This document shows positions 63,601-64,000 of a stretch of DNA of 64,000 nt, in pieces (positions within the stretch are counted from its first letter, which is position 1; each line of letters opens with the position of its first letter). The DNA lies in the NCBI GenBank assembly GCA_033763975.1, contig JANRJM010000014.1, positions 97,500-161,499 of the forward strand. The letters are read 5' to 3'. A program made the position numbers and the translations under genes. The notes below the pieces were generated by a model that searched no databases, was not told where the DNA came from, and was given only the letters and a program-made list of their open reading frames with translations. The DNA comes from Planctomycetota bacterium. Its GTDB lineage: Bacteria; Planctomycetota; Phycisphaerae; Phycisphaerales; UBA1924.

Positions 63601-64000
63601 AGTTCACCACGCTCGGCTCGCTCACGCTGCAGGTCGACGACCTCGCCTCGCTGGGCGACATGACGACCGTCGGCGACCTGACCATCACCGCGACGACCAC
63701 CCGGTTCAACCGGCGCGAGGCGTCGGACCTGCTCCTGGCCGACGGCTCGTTCGTCACCGACCGCGGGCTCGACCTCGTCGCCGGCGGGCAGTTGGTGATC
63801 GAGGGCAACGTCGTGCTCGCGGGCAGCGGCCCGGACCCGACGTTCTCTGACATCGACGGCGTCGGACCGGCGTCGCTCGCCGACCTGGAGTTCACGCAGA
63901 CGCCGCCGGAAGACGTGACGCTGGACGCGCTGCAGCGTGGCGGGGTGGTGCTGGATCAGCGAACGCGCCCGGCCGCGCCCCCGCCTCCGCCGCCGCCGCC
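60648..64000 (+). CDS. TpsA-type filamentous haemagglutinin-like exoprotein, 3' end beyond the window
   Basis: At least 1117 residues. A signal peptide (about 1-35, ending PGALA) is followed by a two-partner secretion domain: VVRGNVTIRREGALTTITAP, FIQPDAASRVLNRIQG, and NPAGVIFGAGSVVNAGGIFA, a variant of the NPNGI motif. Long beta-helix repeats continue to the edge, where a Pro-rich run begins. AGGAG precedes the ATG at 60648. It is the expected cargo of the upstream TpsB. Adhesin, biofilm or contact-related roles are typical of the family; the effector part, if any, is outside the window. Confidence 0.88.
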   Translation, partial: MGGTPGATGGVLRRSTALALVAGTLLGVATPGALAGPEGAQVVRGNVTIRREGALTTITAPRNSIINYRSFDIAPHETVRFIQPDAASRVLNRIQGPAPTRIDGTLLANGRVYIVNPAGVIFGAGSVVNAGGIFAAAGTITDRDFLRGVDRVSNVQGGIVAEGLMDVGSATLVGRRIEQSGTIVADAGVVAMLVGSDVTVRESGGRISARIDGADVTASSDAAARPGKRQGLTSLGAGDAVSLAFRNTGHVRASGGTVLAATPAGRIENTGTIDTSVHSGQAGTVVVTGAQVATSGRIASDADAGRAGAVEVTSSSRTTLASGAVVSASGGDGHADGGRVLVHAYHGDTVVQRGARVDLSGGARGGDGGTGEVSGAQRLAILGDIVGNAAPGFAPATILLDPRDILIRTPGAQDAQVADGVVLGAEGGTDDWVISPGAIEGFAGDVRLEATRDITIFEDINKANGGLTLLAGRDINFGDPLMLNLASREVRATSLDFRAGRHIAENMLFGTTLRASTGDIALVATTGNVGFSLAGVPSGRTISITQDESRMFGAGPFGIIENPGATNIVLNVTDGHLVIGGDYGGVSGYQNIGSLDAFASEYVRIEDNLDIGSVARIRSEGNVVVAGFVHAGERVELHAATGGTGTLSFQMHLEPGMGVLTVPELWAPSIALRAGSNSGLGAARVDALTTTPIFRGASGGATRPDAFEFAQDAAVFESDRPALAQFGAPIDAMAYRVESFDQGVSVTNTNSLDATALTLASETGSTVSSPLTLVSLDTFGPVLLRADVTATAHQTYNDAVVVNDDRTLTGTTITFRSSLDAAEDPGHDCGDDLGDSPCPIPGGLTLLADAVFDAPVGQAHPLEYLLVQRTSAINGGLIRTGGDQRFDGAVTLGSFAILESTYDPTPGTIRFGSTLDGAHVLEVLTTPAGVIVFNGDVGASEALTEIFLSTAFGTKGRDIPDRATIVGERSISIRAANFTMSQHEKFTTLGSLTLQVDDLASLGDMTTVGDLTITATTTRFNRREASDLLLADGSFVTDRGLDLVAGGQLVIEGNVVLAGSGPDPTFSDIDGVGPASLADLEFTQTPPEDVTLDALQRGGVVLDQRTRPAAPPPPPPP

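Overview
The window is very GC-rich and densely coded, and reads as a planctomycete chromosome, most likely class Phycisphaerae. The clues are a giant exported protein with an N-terminal LEPR-like motif (LERRELLFS), two exported proteins ending in a PAP-helix-RRRR sorting tail, a prepilin-like DUF1559-type protein, a secreted metzincin with a dockerin-like C-terminus, a Tat-exported Gfo/Idh/MocA protein, and a ThuA-DUF1080 fusion. GTG and TTG starts and ATGA/GTGA stop-start overlaps are common. No tRNA, rRNA, phage, insertion sequence or CRISPR array was seen. All calls come from reading motifs and frames; no searches were run.

Layout. 1-3.6 kb: end of a trpG/pabA-type gene, a DUF1444 protein, acpP-fabF, and an orphan FliN-like protein. 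3.7-8.3 kb: GH15 glycosidase, methyltransferase, purM, small membrane protein. 8.3-13.0 kb: exported phosphoesterase, a saccharopine dehydrogenase-like gene, metK with a possibly structured leader. 13.0-21.5 kb: a kynurenine (tryptophan catabolism) region. A minus-strand operon of ThuA-DUF1080, kynU, kmo and kynB has every junction overlapping; tag, HAAO and ACMSD follow. The flanks and gaps hold tandem repeats and palindromes. 21.5-26.4 kb: Gfo/Idh/MocA, rpiA, ALDH7 and a PfkB-type kinase on the minus strand. 26.5-36.8 kb: rdgB, pgsA and nuoJKLMN. 37-47 kb: one 3182-residue beta-repeat surface protein behind a hairpin-rich leader, ended by a clear intrinsic terminator. 47-54 kb: coiled-coil protein, pseudouridine synthase, YihY-type membrane protein, small lipoprotein, a lone nuoB, secreted metzincin. 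54-58.5 kb: prepilin-like protein, rpmH, rnc, nuclease-like lipoprotein, PEP-CTERM-like protein. 58.6-64 kb: a two-partner secretion pair (TpsB then TpsA, running off the end).

Functional links. Kynurenine formamidase, kynurenine monooxygenase, kynureninase, HAAO and ACMSD form an almost complete aerobic route from N-formylkynurenine to 2-aminomuconate semialdehyde. The saccharopine dehydrogenase-like protein and ALDH7 suggest lysine breakdown. NuoJKLMN and NuoB are complex I subunits split over two sites.

The most unusual material is repetitive. A palindromic element with the plan GA, 8-base arm, GGA triloop, complementary arm, SYACCC occurs four times in one intergenic gap with compensatory arm changes. 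Related copies lie in frame inside kynU (two) and ACMSD (one). Separately, an 8-base tandem repeat family occurs at three intergenic sites, a 7-base array lies beside one of them, and a 35-base hairpin occurs in opposite orientations at the two ends of the kyn operon.
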